Part shown: in pieces, positions 7,512-16,014 of the stretch
How positions within the stretch are numbered: position 1 is the stretch's first letter
How the letters are laid out: every line of letters starts with the position of its first letter
Source: Luoshenia tenuis
GTDB lineage: Bacteria; Bacillota; Clostridia; Christensenellales; GCA-900066905
DNA: 64,000 nt
Direction of reading: 5' to 3'
NCBI RefSeq assembly: GCF_014384745.1
Contig: NZ_JACRSO010000003.1
Coordinates: 379,443 to 443,442, forward strand
The notes under the pieces: model-generated
The model's database searches: none
What the model was told of the DNA's origin: nothing
Seen by the model: the letters and a program-made list of their open reading frames with translations, nothing else
Translations under genes and position numbers: made by a program

Positions 7512-8093
7512 ATGAAGGAGCGGGACCATAGGGTGCGGGTAACGCGAATGCTGCTGCGCCGGGCGCTTTGCGACCTGCTGCGGCAAAAGCCCTTGCAGAA
7601 CATCTCCATTAAGGAGCTTTGCGCCCAGGCAGGGGTGAACCGGGGTACATTTTACGCCCACTATACCGACCTGCATGGCCTGCTTGGCCAAATGGAAGAG
7701 GAGATGCTGGGAAATTTCCGTCAGGCGCTGGAGCCACTGCTGGCGGTGGGGGAGGGCCACCTGACCCCGGCGGACATTACCGCGGGCATTTTTGAGCTGT
7801 TAAAGGAGAATGCGGACCTTTGCACCGTGACTTTGGGCCCTTATGGGGACAAGGCCTTTGCGCTGCGGCTGCTAAACATCGGCCGGGAGGCGTATATGGA
7901 GGCGTACTCGCGCTTGTTTGCCGGGGCCAGCCCCAAGCAGCTGGCGTACTTTTACGCCTTTGTCAGCGCCGGGTGCATAGGGCTTATGCAAAAGTGGCTG
8001 GATGAGGGCATGGCGATACCGGCGCAGGAGGCAGCCCGCATGGCCGAGGGGTTCATGGTAGGCGGGATGGGCAGCCTACAGGGCCGGCGTTGA
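7512..8093 (+). CDS. TetR/AcrR-family transcriptional regulator
   Basis: A 193-residue protein with an N-terminal helix-turn-helix (LLRQKPLQNISIKELCAQAG then VNRGTFYAHYTD, about residues 20-52) and an all-helical ligand-binding C-terminal domain. GGGAGG eight bases upstream puts the start at 7512 rather than 7461. It most likely represses itself and the divergent SDR gene in response to a small ligand. The next gene's promoter overlaps its 3' end. Confidence 0.85.
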   Translation: MKERDHRVRVTRMLLRRALCDLLRQKPLQNISIKELCAQAGVNRGTFYAHYTDLHGLLGQMEEEMLGNFRQALEPLLAVGEGHLTPADITAGIFELLKENADLCTVTLGPYGDKAFALRLLNIGREAYMEAYSRLFAGASPKQLAYFYAFVSAGCIGLMQKWLDEGMAIPAQEAARMAEGFMVGGMGSLQGRR

Positions 8094-8118
8094 CTTTTGG
8101 GGCCGGCCGCCCTACAAT
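8090..8118 (+). promoter_or_regulatory. Sigma-A promoter of the HD-domain gene
   Basis: TTGACT (8090-8095), 17-base spacer, TACAAT (8113-8118). It overlaps the TetR stop codon, and the spacer contains the palindrome GGCCGGCC. Confidence 0.65.
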
Positions 8119-8158
8119 AGGGCCTAAAGACAGGGGAACCAAAGGAGGAGAAAATGCG

Positions 8159-8743
8159 ATGATGACGCGGGAGGCGGCGCTTGGACTGCTGCAACAATAT
8201 AACAAAGAACCCTTCCACATCCGCCATGGGCTGACGGTGGAGGGCGTGATGCGCTACTTTGCCCGGGAACTGGGCTATGGCGAGCAGGAGGATTTCTGGG
8301 GCCTGGTGGGGCTGCTGCACGACCTGGATTTTGAGCTGTACCCGGAGGCGCACTGCATCAAGGGCCAGGAGATGATGCGGGAAGCGGGGCTGCCCGAGGA
8401 AATGATCCGCGCGGCGGCCAGCCATGGCTACGGCCTCACGGTGGATATAGCCCCGGAGCAGGAGATGGAAAAGGTGCTGTACGCCTGCGACGAGCTGACC
8501 GGCCTGATCGGCGCGGCGGCAAAAATGCGGCCCAGCAAGAGCGTGCAGGACATGGAGCCCAAATCCGTCAAGAAAAAGTACAAGAGTGCGGGCTTTGCGG
8601 CGGGCTGCTCCCGCGAGGTGATCGCAAACGGGGCCGAGATGCTGGGCTGGGGGCTGGACGAGCTGATCGCCAGGACGCTGGAGGCCATGAAGGCCTGCGA
8701 GGCCAGCGTGGATGAGCAGATGCACGCGCTGGGACTGGAATAG
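8159..8743 (+). CDS. HD-domain hydrolase
   Basis: A 194-residue HD-superfamily protein. FHIRHGLTVEGVMRYFA gives the first metal-binding His, LLHDLDFE the HD pair, and AAASHGYG a further His. The family comprises metal-dependent phosphohydrolases of nucleotides or related phosphoesters; the substrate is not apparent. GGAGGAG eight bases before the ATG at 8159 sets the start. Confidence 0.8.
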   Translation: MMTREAALGLLQQYNKEPFHIRHGLTVEGVMRYFARELGYGEQEDFWGLVGLLHDLDFELYPEAHCIKGQEMMREAGLPEEMIRAAASHGYGLTVDIAPEQEMEKVLYACDELTGLIGAAAKMRPSKSVQDMEPKSVKKKYKSAGFAAGCSREVIANGAEMLGWGLDELIARTLEAMKACEASVDEQMHALGLE

Positions 8744-8758
8744 CCGGGGATAAGAGGA

Positions 8759-8784
8759 GGCGCGCGGGAGACCGCGCGCCTTTT
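8759..8784 (+). terminator. Terminator of the HD-domain gene
   Basis: Stem GGCGCGCGG / CCGCGCGCC with a short loop, followed by TTTT. Confidence 0.7.
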
Positions 8785-8794
8785 GCGTTATGGA

Positions 8795-8980
8795 TCAGCG
8801 CCGCCCGCCCAGCGCTTTAAGGGTCTTGATGCGCAGGCGCTTTAGCTTCCATCCGGCCAGGGTGATATAGATACAATCCTCACAGCCGCCCTGCACGTCC
8901 AGCGAGATCTGCTCCAACGTGCAGCGGTTTGAGGCGTTATAGACGCAAAAATAATTGGCGCAGGCTTTGATCGAGGGCAT
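8795..8980 (-). CDS. Small Cys-rich protein
   Basis: A 61-residue protein starting MPSIKACANYFCVYNASNRC, with further Cys in GGCEDCIYI. The Cys spacing resembles small Cys-rich domains of the DUF1540 type seen in Clostridia and suggests metal binding, but I cannot assign it firmly. The start lies four bases after the stop of the ribbon-helix-helix gene, so the two are translated together. The basic C-terminus (WKLKRLRIKTLKALGGRR) could touch nucleic acid or membrane. Confidence 0.6.
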   Translation of the reverse strand: MPSIKACANYFCVYNASNRCTLEQISLDVQGGCEDCIYITLAGWKLKRLRIKTLKALGGRR

Positions 8981-8984
8981 ACGC

Positions 8985-9191
8985 TTACACCCCGCCCGAA
9001 GGCCCGGGCCCGCGATCATCCTGATCGCGCAGGAGGTGATCAAGCCCATAATCGATACACTGGTTGATCAGGCTGCTGCGGCTTATATCGTATTGCGCCG
9101 CCAGTTGATCGATCTGCTCGATCTTATCCGGCGGGATGCGGATGGTGATTGGATTTTTGCGATAGGGTTTGGGTATAAAGTTATCGTGCAT
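8985..9191 (-). CDS. Ribbon-helix-helix (CopG/Arc-like) DNA-binding protein
   Basis: A 68-residue protein with the RHH pattern: beta strand PITIRIPPDKIEQIDQLAAQ, then YDISRSSLINQCIDYGLDHLL. AGGAGGG eight bases upstream gives a clear start. Such proteins are small dimeric repressors. It is coupled to the Cys-rich protein, so the pair may be an autoregulated unit. The partner has no RelE/PemK-like features, so I do not call a toxin-antitoxin system. Confidence 0.75.
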   Translation of the reverse strand: MHDNFIPKPYRKNPITIRIPPDKIEQIDQLAAQYDISRSSLINQCIDYGLDHLLRDQDDRGPGPSGGV

Positions 9192-9364
9192 CGTCTTATC
9201 CCTCCTATCCTATCGTAATCGAGATGCGCTGCCGGATAAAGATGCTTTTTCCGCATACATTTGCGACTACGCTACCTGATGATTATAAGAGATGGGAAGG
9301 GTTTTGTGTGGAAATGACGCAATTATGACGCCATGAAACGCAAGAAAAAAACAAATAAAAAGGC

Positions 9365-9405
9365 CGCCTCCGCTGTAAAATGCGAAGACGGCTTTTTTGA
9401 TCTAT
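9365..9405. terminator. Terminator of the iron alcohol dehydrogenase gene
   Basis: GCCGCCTCCGC / GCGAAGACGGC stem with A-rich and T-rich flanks, immediately downstream of the minus-strand gene. It is also usable from the other strand. Confidence 0.65.
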
Positions 9406-9427
9406 TCGGTTTAACTTTGCCGGAGGC

Positions 9428-10606
9428 TTACCGGTCGGCCGCCAGGTTGTAGATGGCGGTGACGTCCTTGGCGTTCAGCTTGACAAAGCCGCCCAGGGGG
9501 TTCTCGTCGCTGACGCCCAGGGTTTTGACCAGCAGGGGGATATCCTCTTTCTTGGCGCCGATCTCGGCAAAGGAGAGCGGCATGCCGATGGACTTGAGGA
9601 ATTTCTCCAGGGCCGCGATGCCCGCTAGCGCCGTCTTTTCAGGATTCTGCTCATCCATCTGACAGCCCCAGACCCGCACGGCCAGGTTGGCAAAGCGGTT
9701 CACATCGTGCTTGTAGACATATTTCATCCAGGCGGGGAAGATCACCGCCAGGCCCGCGCCATGGGCGCAATCGTACAGGGCGCTAAGCTCATGTTCGATA
9801 TTATGGCTGGCCCAGTCCTGCTCGCGGCCTACGCCGCAAAGGTTGTTATGGGCCACCATGCCGGCCCACATCACGTTGGCCTGGGCATCGTAGTTGTGGC
9901 TGTCGGCAATCACCCGGGGGGTCTCGCGGATCATGGTCAGCAGCACGGCCTCGCACAGCCGGTCGGTGATCTCCACCTCTTTGGTGTTGGTGAAGTAGCG
10001 CTCAAACACGTGGGCCATGATGTCGGTGGCGCCACAGGCGCTCTGGTAGGCGGGCAGGGTGAACACCAGTTCCGGATTCATGATGGAAAAGCGGGGCCGC
10101 AGCGCGTCCGAGCCGGTACCGCGCTTGTGCATGGTCTCCTCATTGGTGACCACACTGTCGCCCGAGCCCTCGCTGCCCGCGGCGGGGATGGTCAGCACTG
10201 TGCCCACAGGCAGGGCCTTTTCGATGGCCACGCCGCCCTCGTAGAAATCCCAGAAATCTCCATCGTACAGGACGCCCGCGGCGATGGCCTTGGAAGAATC
10301 GATGGTGGAGCCGCCGCCCACGGCCAGGATGAAATCCACGCCCTCTTTGCGGCACAGGGCGATGCCCTCGCGCACCAGGCCGCTGCGGGGGTTGGGCTTG
10401 ACGCCGCCTAGGGAGACAAAGCTGATGCCTGCGGCCTTGAGCGAGGCCTCTACCCGGCCGATCAGGCCGCTGCGCACGGCCGAACCGCCGCCGTAATGAA
10501 TCAGCACTTTGCTGCCGCCAAAGCGCTTGACCAGATCCCCGGCCGAGGACTCCATGCCCTTACCAAAGGCAAAATACGTGGGGCTGTAAAAACCAAAATT
10601 CTCCAT
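9428..10606 (-). CDS. Iron-containing alcohol dehydrogenase (butanol dehydrogenase-like)
   Basis: A 392-residue type III alcohol dehydrogenase. The NAD(P)-binding part has GGVKPNPR and VGGGSTIDSSKAIA. The metal site is formed by Asp in CGATDIMAHVFE plus His in that motif, in NIEHEL and in CAHGAGLA. Closest in style to YqhD/BdhA-type enzymes that reduce aldehydes to alcohols, usually with NADPH. GGAGGAG precedes the ATG by ten bases. It is a single gene ending at a strong terminator, and probably an aldehyde-reducing, redox-balancing enzyme. Confidence 0.9.
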   Translation of the reverse strand: MENFGFYSPTYFAFGKGMESSAGDLVKRFGGSKVLIHYGGGSAVRSGLIGRVEASLKAAGISFVSLGGVKPNPRSGLVREGIALCRKEGVDFILAVGGGSTIDSSKAIAAGVLYDGDFWDFYEGGVAIEKALPVGTVLTIPAAGSEGSGDSVVTNEETMHKRGTGSDALRPRFSIMNPELVFTLPAYQSACGATDIMAHVFERYFTNTKEVEITDRLCEAVLLTMIRETPRVIADSHNYDAQANVMWAGMVAHNNLCGVGREQDWASHNIEHELSALYDCAHGAGLAVIFPAWMKYVYKHDVNRFANLAVRVWGCQMDEQNPEKTALAGIAALEKFLKSIGMPLSFAEIGAKKEDIPLLVKTLGVSDENPLGGFVKLNAKDVTAIYNLAADR

Positions 10607-10800
10607 AAAAACCGTTCTCCTCCTTCATTTGTGCGCAAACGCTGCCGATAATTGCAGCCTGTTTATAAACAAAAATTGCTTCCAAGGTAAAGATACCATA
10701 AACTGGTGGCGGGCGCAATGCGCAAATACCGGCCCGCACCCTATCTGTAGAAATGTGGAGGCGCAAGGGTGAAACAGATCCGGCATTGGGGAGAGCGGCC

Positions 10801-11595
10801 CTACCCCTGCCGCTCGCGGTAGGCGCGGGGGGTCATAGAACAGTGGCGCAGAAAGGTGCGGTTAAAGGTGCGCTGGTTTTCAAAACCGCAGTCCAGGGCG
10901 ATCTGGGCGATCTTCCGGTCGGTAGCGCGCAGCAGGCCCTGGGCCTGGCGCACCCGGAGGCTACCCACATAATCGCTAAAGCCCATGCCCAGCTTTTGGG
11001 AAAAAAGGCGGGAGAGGTAGTACTTGCTGGAGCCTACGGCCTGGGCGACCTGCCCCAGGGTAAGGGGCTTTGCGATGTTTTGGTTGATATAGGCGATGGC
11101 GCGGGCGGTCAGGTCGTAGGGCGCGCTCTCTAAGGGGCGGCGCAGGGACAGCTGTGCAAAGGCGTGCGCCAGGATCAGCTGGGTGAGCGCCGCGCACACG
11201 GCGGGGGAACGCTCCCCGCGGCTTTGGGCGCGCAGGGCGCGCAGCGCGTACACCATATCCGGATGCACGGCTTCCGGGGGCAAAAAGGGGTCCTCCGGCT
11301 CAAGGCGGGTGAGGGTGCGCAGCGCCTCCCCGGCCAGGCGGGGATGGCAGATGGCAAAGAGGAAATGTCCATTTTTCTCGTCCGCATCGGTTACGTACGA
11401 ATGGATGGCATTGGGGAAGATGACCGCCATCCACCCCGGATAAAGCGTGTGCGTGCACCCGGCGCAGGTGACGGTGATGGCGCCGGATTCCACGTAAAAA
11501 AGCTCTACGCCCTCATGCAGATGGGGCGGAAAGGTGAGCGTACGGTTCTCGTAAACGTCCAGATCCTCCGGGCGGTTTTCATAGGTGGGAACCAC
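10801..11595 (-). CDS. AraC-family regulator with cupin sensor domain
   Basis: A 264-residue protein. The N-terminal cupin-like domain (PPHLHEGVELFYVESG) probably binds a sugar. The C-terminal double helix-turn-helix (about 165-262) includes LGQVAQAVGSSKYYLSRLFS and IALDCGFENQRTFNRTFLR, ending in PRAYRERQG. It is divergent from a Gfo/Idh/MocA oxidoreductase, so it likely activates that sugar-utilisation unit. Confidence 0.88.
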   Translation of the reverse strand: MVPTYENRPEDLDVYENRTLTFPPHLHEGVELFYVESGAITVTCAGCTHTLYPGWMAVIFPNAIHSYVTDADEKNGHFLFAICHPRLAGEALRTLTRLEPEDPFLPPEAVHPDMVYALRALRAQSRGERSPAVCAALTQLILAHAFAQLSLRRPLESAPYDLTARAIAYINQNIAKPLTLGQVAQAVGSSKYYLSRLFSQKLGMGFSDYVGSLRVRQAQGLLRATDRKIAQIALDCGFENQRTFNRTFLRHCSMTPRAYRERQG

Positions 11596-11653
11596 AGGAT
11601 AAGACCCCCTCTCAAGTGCGCAATAATTGTCTATATTTTTATTCTAACCGTCC

Positions 11654-11681
11654 TGTACACAGAAGTAAAGCGTGATACAAT
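11654..11681 (+). promoter_or_regulatory. Promoter of the Gfo/Idh/MocA gene
   Basis: TGTACA (11654-11659), 16-base spacer and TACAAT (11676-11681) with an extended TGA in front of the -10. The weak -35 fits an activator-dependent (AraC) promoter. Confidence 0.45.
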
Positions 11682-11745
11682 CAAGATAAAGACCATTCGC
11701 ACCGCATATGCGGTTAGCGCCAATGGAAGGGGGAGCTAGAAAAAG

Positions 11746-12852
11746 ATGCAGAAAGTAAAGATCGGCATGGTGGGCGTGGGGGACATCAGCGGCATCTACC
11801 TAAAGAACATCACGGGGATGTTTAAGGAGATTGAGCTGGTGGCGGTGTGCGACCTGATCCGCGAAAAGGCCGAAAAGGCCCAGGCGGAGTACGGCGTGCC
11901 CAAGATATACGACACCATGCACGAGCTGTTTGCGGACCCGGAGATCGACATCGTGCTCAACCTGACCCGGCCAAACGAGCATTACGGCGTTTCCAGCGAG
12001 GCGCTCAAGGCCGGCAAGCACGTCTACAGCGAAAAGCCGCTGGCCGCCACCCTGGAGGATGGCAAAAAGCTGGTGGCCCTGGCGCAGGAAAAGGGATTGA
12101 TGCTGGGCGGCGCGCCGGATACCTTTTTGGGCGCGGGGATACAGACCTGCCGCAAGCTGATCGACGACGGGTACATCGGCCGGCCCATCGGCGCGGCGGC
12201 GTTTATGATCTGCCACGGCCACGAGAGCTGGCACCCGGACCCGGAGTTTTATTACGAATTCGGCGGCGGCCCCATGATGGACATGGGCCCGTACTATATC
12301 ACGGCGCTGATCAACCTGCTGGGCGGGGTCAAGACCGTGACGGGGCTGACGCGCAAGTCCTTCCCCACGCGCACCATCACCAGTGCGCCCAAGTTTGGCA
12401 AGGTGGTGCAGGTGGAGGTGCCCACCCATATATTGGGGATGATGGAGTTTGACTCCGGCGCGGTGGGGACCATTACCACCACGTTTGACGTACACTACCC
12501 CACCCAGGCGCGCTTTGAGGTGTACGGCTCGGAAGGCACCCTGATCGTGCCCGATCCCAACTACTTTGGCGGCCCGATCCAGCTGTACCGGCCGGAGGAG
12601 AAGCGCTATCTGGAGATGCCGCTGACCTTCCCGTATCCCGAGAACAGCCGGGCGCTGGGGCTGGCGGATATGGCCAAGGCCATTGTCACCGGGCGCGTGC
12701 CCCGAGCCAGCTACAAGCAGACCTACCACGTGTTGGAAGTGATGACGGCCTTTGCCCGCAGCAGCGACGCGGGGGCGAAGGTGGAGATCGAATCCCGCTT
12801 TGAGCGGCAAAAGCCCATGGTGAACAGTCCCTTAACCGGCGTGTTGGATTGA
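11746..12852 (+). CDS. Gfo/Idh/MocA-family oxidoreductase
   Basis: A 368-residue NAD(P)-dependent sugar or inositol oxidoreductase. The Rossmann opening is KIGMVGVGDISGIYLKNI, the EKP motif is in HVYSEKPLAATLEDG, and the C-terminal beta-sheet domain contains GGGPMMDMGPYYITALINLLGG. Substrate unknown; candidates are a polyol, inositol or modified hexose. It is paired with a sugar-phosphate isomerase/epimerase-like gene downstream and controlled by the divergent AraC regulator. A second family member is at 57059-58246. Confidence 0.88.
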   Translation: MQKVKIGMVGVGDISGIYLKNITGMFKEIELVAVCDLIREKAEKAQAEYGVPKIYDTMHELFADPEIDIVLNLTRPNEHYGVSSEALKAGKHVYSEKPLAATLEDGKKLVALAQEKGLMLGGAPDTFLGAGIQTCRKLIDDGYIGRPIGAAAFMICHGHESWHPDPEFYYEFGGGPMMDMGPYYITALINLLGGVKTVTGLTRKSFPTRTITSAPKFGKVVQVEVPTHILGMMEFDSGAVGTITTTFDVHYPTQARFEVYGSEGTLIVPDPNYFGGPIQLYRPEEKRYLEMPLTFPYPENSRALGLADMAKAIVTGRVPRASYKQTYHVLEVMTAFARSSDAGAKVEIESRFERQKPMVNSPLTGVLD

Positions 12853-13151
12853 GGGCGCACGGCGCTTGGCAGAGAAAGCTGTAAGCCGCGGGAAATGCGG
12901 AAAAGCATGGCCCAGAGGTGACGCCTAAGCTCCCTCGCCGATGGACTTGGGATGACAGGGGCGGCAAGCAGCTCGGAGGAACGTGCGGGAAGCGGCGTGT
13001 GAAAAAGCGCAGGCTAGAAGCGCCGTCCAAGATTCCTCGAATGACGAGAGCAGGGTGGCAAGAGCGGAAAAAAGCAGATAAAGGCCCATGGCGGGCGAAA
13101 ACGATAAAAAGCTCCATAATAGGAGCGGAAAAGAAAAGGGGAAAAGAGAAG
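12853..13151 (+). other. Gene-free spacer with repeat debris
   Basis: About 300 bases separate two genes that otherwise look like one operon. The spacer holds fragments of the window's repeats: AGATTCCTCGAATGACGAG near 13029 (family A right end) and GCCCATGGCGGGCG near 13088 (like the 22875-23300 array). The longest open frame across it (from 12918) has no ribosome binding site and no recognisable product. Confidence 0.55.
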
Positions 13152-13970
13152 ATGAAAGTAGCTTATACGGGGTGGACGTGGCTGGTCAACCATCAGGACA
13201 ACTACAAGTACGAGTTTGAGCAGTTTTTAAAAGAGGTGGCGGACATCGGGTACGACTCGGTGGAGAACTTTGCCTTTATCACCAAGTATTTTGACAATAA
13301 CGCCGAAGAAGTGAAGGGGCTGCTGGACAAATACGGCCTGGAGATGGTGAACCTGTACGAGCACTTCTCCACCGACCCGGAGGAGGATTACAAAAAGGCG
13401 GGCGAGTACATCGATTTTATGAAGAAGATTGGCGCGACCTACCTGAACCTCCAGGGCGTGATGTGGAAGGACGCCCCCTTTGACCGGCCCACCGACGAGG
13501 CCACGATCAAGGCGTATGCGGAGCTTTCCAACCGCATCGGCAAGCTGTGCAAGGAGAACGGGTGCGTGGCGGTGTTCCATCCCCACGCGGCGACCCCGGT
13601 GTATACCGAGGAGCAGATCGACATCTTCCTGGCCAATACGGACCCGGCATACGTGTGGCTGTGCCCGGATACCGCCCATACCACCCTGGCGGGGATGGAC
13701 GCGGTGGAGGCCTTTAAAAAATACCTGCCCCGCATCGGGTACGTCCACCTCAAGGATGTGGACCCGGATGTGAACAACTCGCCCGAGTGGCCCATGAACC
13801 GCTTTTGCGCGCTGGGCCTAGGGACGGTGGACTTCCGGGGCGTCTATCGGGTGCTCAAGGAGGGCGGATACGACGGGGTGCTGTGCGTGGAGCTGGATAA
13901 GCCGCTGGTGTGCAACTACAAAAGCGCGCTGGTCTCCCGCGAGTATATCCACAATGTGATGGGGTTGTAA
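13152..13970 (+). CDS. Sugar phosphate isomerase/epimerase (xylose-isomerase-like TIM barrel)
   Basis: A 272-residue AP-endonuclease-2/IolE-like TIM barrel beginning MKVAYTGWTWLVNHQDNYKY. Metal-binding residues are expected in YLNLQGVMW, FHPHAATP, LCPDTAHTTLAG and YVHLKDVDP. Such enzymes isomerise, epimerise or dehydrate ketoses and inosose-type compounds. The start at 13152 follows AAGGGGAAAAGAGAAG; the longer frame from 12918 is repeat DNA. Works presumably on the product of the oxidoreductase upstream. Confidence 0.85.
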   Translation: MKVAYTGWTWLVNHQDNYKYEFEQFLKEVADIGYDSVENFAFITKYFDNNAEEVKGLLDKYGLEMVNLYEHFSTDPEEDYKKAGEYIDFMKKIGATYLNLQGVMWKDAPFDRPTDEATIKAYAELSNRIGKLCKENGCVAVFHPHAATPVYTEEQIDIFLANTDPAYVWLCPDTAHTTLAGMDAVEAFKKYLPRIGYVHLKDVDPDVNNSPEWPMNRFCALGLGTVDFRGVYRVLKEGGYDGVLCVELDKPLVCNYKSALVSREYIHNVMGL

Positions 13971-14007
13971 AGGTACAAAGACCTTGTGCAATATTCCTAA
14001 GCCCTTA

Positions 14008-14034
14008 GGGCCGGCAAAAGCCGGCCCTTTTTTT
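14008..14034 (+). terminator. Terminator after the isomerase gene
   Basis: Perfect stem GGGCCGGC / GCCGGCCC, loop AAAA, followed by seven T. Confidence 0.85.
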
Positions 14035-14077
14035 GTGCCGTACGCTAAACCGGCCAAAGGGAAGAGGAGGGGCGCGC

Positions 14078-15421
14078 TTAGATCACCCGCATACGCTGCC
14101 ACTTGCCGCCCCGCCACCGCAGACAGTAGATGACCGCGCGGAAGCCCCAGTCCAGCAGGGCCATGGCGGCCCAGACCCCCACCGCCCCCATGCCCAAGGG
14201 ATAGGCCAATAGATACGCGCCGCCAAAGCGGAAGGCCCACATGGACAGGATAGAGATCAGCATGGGGAACTTGACATCCCCGGCCGCGCGCAGGGAAGAG
14301 GGCAGGTCAAAGGCCAGGGGCCAGATCAGCGCGGCGCCTAGGGTGTGCCACAAGACCATATCGCCCGTCAACTGCGCGGTGGCGGGGGACAGGTGATACA
14401 GCGAGAGGATCCAGGGCAGGCAAAGGTAGATGGCCCCGCTCAGCGCGGCCAGGGAGATGTAAGCGGTCATCAGCAGCCGTTTATTGTAATAACGGGCCTG
14501 GGCATAGTCTTTGGCGCCCACACAGCGGGCGATGATGGTGACCATGGCCAGGGAGATGGCGCTACCGGGGATGACCTGGATGGAGGCCAGGGTCTGGGTG
14601 ATGGCGTTGGCCGTGATGGCAGAGGTGCCGAAGGTGGCGGTCAGGTTGAGCAGGACGATCTTGCCCAGCTGGAAGATGCCGTTTTCCACGCCGCCGGGCA
14701 CGCCTACGGACATGATCTGCCGGCTCAGCGCCAGGTCGAACCGGTGGCGGAGGGACTTGAAAAGGTGCAGTTCCAGCTTTTGGTTGAGCAACAGCCCCAC
14801 CACGATGACCGCCGCCACCCAGCGGGCGGCCAGCGTGGCGATGGCCGCGCCCACCGCGCCCATGGAAAGGCCGTAGATCAGCGCGGCGTTGCCGGCGCAG
14901 TTGATGGCGTTCATGAGCAGGGAGAGCTTCATGGTGACCCGGGCATTGCCCATGGTACGGTAGATGGCCGTGCCCGCCTCAAAGATGGCGATGGCGGGGA
15001 TGGACAGCGCCACGTAAAATAGATAGCCGCTGGCGTGATAGGCCACCTGCGCCTCGATCTGCCCAAAGAGGCTGCCCACGATCCACCGGGAGGCCAGCAG
15101 CACCGCCAGCATGATGACCAGCGAGAGGGCCATATTCAGCCACATCAGTTCATCCGCAGCCCGGCGCGCCTTTTCGCCATTGCCGCTGCCCAGATACTGC
15201 CCGGCCACAACGGCGCCGCCCGAGGCCATGGCCGCGAACACATAGATCACCAACTGCATCACCGTATCCACCAGCGATACGCCGGAGACCGCCGCCTCGC
15301 CCGCGCTGGCCACCATGACGGAGTCCACCATGCCCACGACCAGCTTGAGCGCCAGTTCCACGATCAACGGGAGGACCAAAAGCCGCAACTGTCTGGGGGT
15401 AAAAAGCCGTTCCTGCTGCAT
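14078..15421 (-). CDS. MATE-family efflux transporter
   Basis: About 447 residues with twelve hydrophobic segments in two related halves. The start region FTPRQLRLLVLPLIVELALK and MVDSVMVASAGEAAVSGVSLVDT are typical of MATE proteins. Exchanges Na+ or H+ for organic cations or drugs. AGGAG lies upstream; the ATG at 15421 or a TTG at 15427 may be used. It directly follows a MerR regulator gene, suggesting drug-inducible expression. A second MATE gene is at 55206-56558. Confidence 0.88.
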   Translation of the reverse strand: MQQERLFTPRQLRLLVLPLIVELALKLVVGMVDSVMVASAGEAAVSGVSLVDTVMQLVIYVFAAMASGGAVVAGQYLGSGNGEKARRAADELMWLNMALSLVIMLAVLLASRWIVGSLFGQIEAQVAYHASGYLFYVALSIPAIAIFEAGTAIYRTMGNARVTMKLSLLMNAINCAGNAALIYGLSMGAVGAAIATLAARWVAAVIVVGLLLNQKLELHLFKSLRHRFDLALSRQIMSVGVPGGVENGIFQLGKIVLLNLTATFGTSAITANAITQTLASIQVIPGSAISLAMVTIIARCVGAKDYAQARYYNKRLLMTAYISLAALSGAIYLCLPWILSLYHLSPATAQLTGDMVLWHTLGAALIWPLAFDLPSSLRAAGDVKFPMLISILSMWAFRFGGAYLLAYPLGMGAVGVWAAMALLDWGFRAVIYCLRWRGGKWQRMRVI

Positions 15422-15472
15422 GCCCAAAACCAACTCCTGTTCCGTTATATGCTGACTGATGAGATAAAAAAA

Positions 15473-15886
15473 TCAGATGGCCATTTGATCGATACGGCGC
15501 AACTTTTCCTGCGCATCGCATATGGCGTCCAGCATTTGGGCGCGCGTGCGCAACAGGATGGCGCGCCGGGCCTGCGCGGGCGCCTGGCCCGAGGATAGCA
15601 TCCGGCGATATTGCACCAGGGTATCGATGCGCACGCCCAGCGCCCGCATGGAAAGCACGAATTCGATATTGCGGCAGGCCGCCTCATCATAGACGCGCCG
15701 GCCGCCCGGCGTGCGCGCCGCCGGGGGGAGAACGCCCGCCCGCTCATAATAGCGCAGAGTATCCTTGGAGATAGAATAGCGCTGGCAGACCTGCGAAATG
15801 CTTGCGGGGGCCTGCGGCTGCCACGCGCTTGCCGCTCGGCGGGCCGCTGCGTCGGGGCGAGGCGAGGACGAAACGGTTTGAGGCAT
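15473..15886 (-). CDS. MerR-family transcriptional regulator
   Basis: A 137-residue protein. After an unusual ~25-residue Ala/Arg/Pro-rich N-terminal extension comes the MerR DNA-binding domain (ISQVCQRYSISKDTLRYYERAGVLPP, then GGRRVYDEAACRNIEFVL) and a short coiled-coil helix. GGAGGGG six bases before the ATG at 15886 sets the start. It probably controls the MATE gene that follows. Confidence 0.85.
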   Translation of the reverse strand: MPQTVSSSPRPDAAARRAASAWQPQAPASISQVCQRYSISKDTLRYYERAGVLPPAARTPGGRRVYDEAACRNIEFVLSMRALGVRIDTLVQYRRMLSSGQAPAQARRAILLRTRAQMLDAICDAQEKLRRIDQMAI

Positions 15887-15964
15887 CCTGAACCCCTCCT
15901 TTTTACGGAAAGATTTTTGCAATGCCCGCGCGGATGCAGCGCAGGCACTTTTTAGAACACCTGC

Positions 15965-15993
15965 ATTGTATAATGAGAAAATAAAAATGTCTA
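15965..15993 (-). promoter_or_regulatory. Promoter of the MerR-MATE operon
   Basis: On the minus strand TAGACA, 17 bases, TACAAT. The spacer is ordinary, not the 19-20 bases usual for MerR-activated promoters, so this looks constitutive or repressible. Confidence 0.5.
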
Positions 15994-16014
15994 ATACTTA
16001 TATTGCATGTGCGA

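Noticed and set aside
8795..9191. Toxin-antitoxin pair (ribbon-helix-helix plus small protein)
   Set aside because: The partner is Cys-rich and lacks features of known toxins; the order and coupling alone are not sufficient.
12918..13151. N-terminal 78-residue extension of the sugar isomerase
   Set aside because: It consists of repeat debris with no ribosome binding site; the family-typical start and ribosome site are at 13152.
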